Positions 46,467 to 48,614 of a DNA stretch of 48,614 nt are shown here, one piece after another; position 1 is the first letter of the stretch; each line of letters begins with the position of its first letter. The notes beneath the pieces were generated by a model. It ran no database searches and was not told the origin of the DNA. It saw only the letters and a list, made by a program, of their open reading frames with translations. Made by a program: the position numbers and the translations under genes. This DNA is from Bacillota bacterium (lineage in GTDB: Bacteria > Bacillota > Clostridia > Saccharofermentanales > Fastidiosipilaceae), in assembly GCA_023442635.1 (NCBI GenBank), contig JAEZYR010000032.1, positions 1 through 48,614 of the forward strand, read 5' to 3'.

Positions 46467-48602
46467 ATGTGTCAGCAACATGCATCAGGTGAGGCCGAAC
46501 GTTTTTATATTACGACCCCCATTTATTATCCGAGTGCCAAGCTACATATTGGCCATGCTTATACAACTGTAGCTGCCGATGTATCAGCTCGCTACCACCG
46601 TCTCAAAGGCGATGAAGTGATGTTTGTCACGGGCACGGATGAGCACGGCCAAAAGATTCAGGACAAGGCAGCTGAGGCAGGCAAGACACCTAAGGACTAT
46701 GTAGATGAAATTGTGGCGGGGGTCAAAGATCTTTGGGAGCTCTTTGACATCAGCTATGACCGTTTTATCCGCACGACCGATCCAGTCCACGAAAAGGCAA
46801 TACAGGCTATTTTTCAGGCCTTATATGATCGGGGCGATATTTACTTAGGCGAGTACGAAGGCTGGTACTGCAAGCCCTGTGAGGCATTCTGGACGGAGGC
46901 ACAGCTGCAAGATGGCTGCTGCCCACTTTGCGGACGACCTGTCGAGCGCAAAAAAGAGGAGAGTTATTTTTTCCGCCTGAGCCGATACCAAGACCGCCTT
47001 ATTGAATGGATCGAGCAGCACCCCGAGTTTATTCAGCCAGCCAGCCGAGCCAATGAGATGATCAACAATTTCCTGAAGCCTGGCCTAGAAGATTTGGCTG
47101 TCAGCCGAAGCAGCTTCGACTGGGGCATACAGGTTCCTTTTGATACAAAACATGTGATCTATGTATGGGTTGATGCGCTCTTTAACTATTTGACAGCCTT
47201 AGGCTATCCGAATGGCGGAGATATCACGGCAACGGATGCCAGTGATGCAGCACCCTGTGAGCTGTGGAAGCGATTCTGGCCAGCCCAAGTTCATCTTGTT
47301 GGTAAAGAAATCATCCGCTTCCATACGATCATTTGGCCAGCCATGCTGATGGCTCTAGATCTGCCACTCCCTAAGCAGGTCTATGGCCATGGTTGGCTCC
47401 TCTTCCGCAATATGAAGATGGGTAAGTCAACAGGCAATGTGGTGGATCCAGAGATCCTCTGTGCCCGTTATGGCGTAGATGCGATTCGCTACTTTCTGCT
47501 GAGAGACATTCCCTTTGGAGCGGATGGCAATTTCTCTAACGAGGCGTTGGTGGGCAGAATTAACAGTGACCTAGCCAATGATTTGGGCAATCTGCTCTCT
47601 CGTACGACGGCCATGATCCAAAAATATTTTGACGGGCAATTGCCCGATCAGGATAGACAGCCCCAAAGCGAAGTCGATCGCGATGTTTTGACACTGCTAG
47701 AAGGCCTTGAGGGGCGCGTAAGCCAAGAGCTAGACCGCCTGCAGTATAGTCAAGCACTCCATGAGATATGGGCTGCCATTGGACGCCTCAACAAATATAT
47801 TGACGAAACAGAACCTTGGAAATTAGCCAAAGATCCTCAGCAAAAAGAGACGCTAGGCCGTGTTCTTTACTATTTGGGAGCTGGCCTCAGGGTCGTTGCG
47901 ATATTGCTTCAGGCCTTTTTGCCTGCTAGCAGCCGCGCTATTTTTGAGGCCTTAGGGCTTGATTTAGCAGCAGAAGGCGAAGCTATCCAAGCTAAGCCTT
48001 GGGCAGATGCGAGAGACTTCTTTGCCTTTGAGCCCAAAGCACCCATCCAGGCGGCTAAGGCTCTATTTCCGCGCTTGGATCTGAAAGAAGAGTTGGAAGT
48101 GATGGCTGGCCACCTCGCAGCTGCTGAAGCTGGATCACAAGGGAAAGCTGAGGCGCCAAAAGCTCAGGCTGAGCCAGACACGAAGCCCCAAAAGAAGACC
48201 AATAAGCCTGCTGAAGCTGCCCCTCAAGAGGGACAAAGTTCAACAGAGGCAGAAAGAAAGCAGCATCTAGACGATGTTGACTATGATCACTTTGCTGCCC
48301 TAGAGCTCAGGGTTGGACGCATCCAACATGCCGAACGTGTCAAAGGGGCAGACCGCTTGCTGTGCTCCCAGGTTGAATTGGCTGGGGGAGAAATGCGCCA
48401 GGTCGTTTCAGGTATTGCCGAGGTCTATCAGCCCGAAGACATCATTGGCAAAAAGGTGCTTTATCTGGCTAACCTTAAACCTAGAAAAATACGGGGCGTT
48501 ATTTCACATGGCATGCTCCTCTGTGCTGATGATCAGGACGGCCGGCCTTCACTCATTACGATCGAAGATGACGCCGTGTCGGCAGGCGCTGAGGTTGGCT
48601 AA
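46467..48602 (+). CDS. metG: Methionyl-tRNA synthetase
   Basis: Charges tRNA-Met with methionine in the cytoplasm. The 711-residue product has the HIGH motif (27-30), a four-cysteine zinc knuckle (Cys135, Cys138, Cys152, Cys155), the catalytic loop KMGKS at 317-321 instead of the common KMSKS, an anticodon-binding helical domain, a low-complexity linker (about 555-600) rich in Ala, Glu, Pro and Gln, and a C-terminal Trbp111/EMAPII-type tRNA-binding domain (about 605-711, with FAALELRVGRIQHAERV and GKKVLYLANLKPRKIRGV). CGAAAGGAG precedes the ATG. The gene is complete, ending 12 bases before the window edge. Confidence 0.97.
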   Translation: MCQQHASGEAERFYITTPIYYPSAKLHIGHAYTTVAADVSARYHRLKGDEVMFVTGTDEHGQKIQDKAAEAGKTPKDYVDEIVAGVKDLWELFDISYDRFIRTTDPVHEKAIQAIFQALYDRGDIYLGEYEGWYCKPCEAFWTEAQLQDGCCPLCGRPVERKKEESYFFRLSRYQDRLIEWIEQHPEFIQPASRANEMINNFLKPGLEDLAVSRSSFDWGIQVPFDTKHVIYVWVDALFNYLTALGYPNGGDITATDASDAAPCELWKRFWPAQVHLVGKEIIRFHTIIWPAMLMALDLPLPKQVYGHGWLLFRNMKMGKSTGNVVDPEILCARYGVDAIRYFLLRDIPFGADGNFSNEALVGRINSDLANDLGNLLSRTTAMIQKYFDGQLPDQDRQPQSEVDRDVLTLLEGLEGRVSQELDRLQYSQALHEIWAAIGRLNKYIDETEPWKLAKDPQQKETLGRVLYYLGAGLRVVAILLQAFLPASSRAIFEALGLDLAAEGEAIQAKPWADARDFFAFEPKAPIQAAKALFPRLDLKEELEVMAGHLAAAEAGSQGKAEAPKAQAEPDTKPQKKTNKPAEAAPQEGQSSTEAERKQHLDDVDYDHFAALELRVGRIQHAERVKGADRLLCSQVELAGGEMRQVVSGIAEVYQPEDIIGKKVLYLANLKPRKIRGVISHGMLLCADDQDGRPSLITIEDDAVSAGAEVG

Positions 48603-48614
48603 CAGGCCGTTAGG

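Overview
The window reads as a chromosomal segment of a low- to mid-GC Gram-positive bacterium of the Clostridia (Bacillota), most like the Oscillospirales or Ruminococcaceae side. This is inferred from gene order (secY-adk-map-KOW protein-infA-rpmJ-rpsM-rpsK-rpsD-rpoA-rplQ-ecfA-ecfT-truA), a zinc-type 61-residue S14, an L17 with the internal insertion I associate with that group, a tandem P-II-like protein, strong AGGAGG-type ribosome binding sites, and a MetRS with a fused C-terminal tRNA-binding domain. No rRNA, tRNA, CRISPR array, insertion sequence or phage gene was seen.

Layout. 1-9.9 kb holds housekeeping and metabolic genes: the end of a P-II-like regulator, enolase (minus strand), a nucleoside kinase, a thioredoxin-fold protein lacking its second active-site cysteine, a Cof-type HAD phosphatase, a fused NAD(P)HX epimerase/dehydratase, alanine racemase and a solitary MsmX/UgpC-type sugar-importer ATPase. 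10-18.4 kb holds a CdaR/PucR-type regulator, then the division/cell-wall run ftsE-ftsX-M23 peptidase-S41 peptidase-methyltransferase, then hslO (Hsp33). The M23 gene carries an in-frame TAA inside its catalytic domain, and ftsE is preceded by four 28-bp tandem repeats that each contain a Shine-Dalgarno-like core. 18.4-35.4 kb is the full S10-spc-alpha ribosomal protein cluster, with several hairpin-rich leaders and gaps (before rpsJ, rpsJ-rplC, secY-adk, rpmJ-rpsM, rpsD-rpoA) and a clear promoter in front of rpmJ. 35.4-40.8 kb holds a fused two-domain EcfA ATPase, EcfT, TruA and nicotinate phosphoribosyltransferase.

40.8-45.7 kb is an accessory, minus-strand operon: methyltransferase, glycosyltransferase, MFS transporter, glycosyltransferase. 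It is read from a good sigma-A-type promoter at 45646-45674. Its first gene is a multiply disrupted methyltransferase pseudogene, and its last segment (40778-41130) is a frameshifted remnant that runs into the pncB stop codon, so the locus looks as if it is decaying. The window ends with a cyclophilin-type prolyl isomerase and a complete metG.

How the genes work together: the ribosomal cluster, SecY, Adk, Map, IF-1 and RpoA form the growth-rate core. FtsEX is expected to gate the neighbouring coiled-coil M23 hydrolase during division, and here that hydrolase is broken or needs readthrough. The ECF module supplies vitamin uptake and the MsmX-type ATPase probably powers sugar importers encoded elsewhere. 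I did not find an undescribed multi-gene defence or mobile system. The most unusual signals are the interrupted M23 gene, the repeat array in front of ftsE, the decayed glycosyltransferase locus, a possible leader peptide before alr, and the structured leaders of the ribosomal genes.
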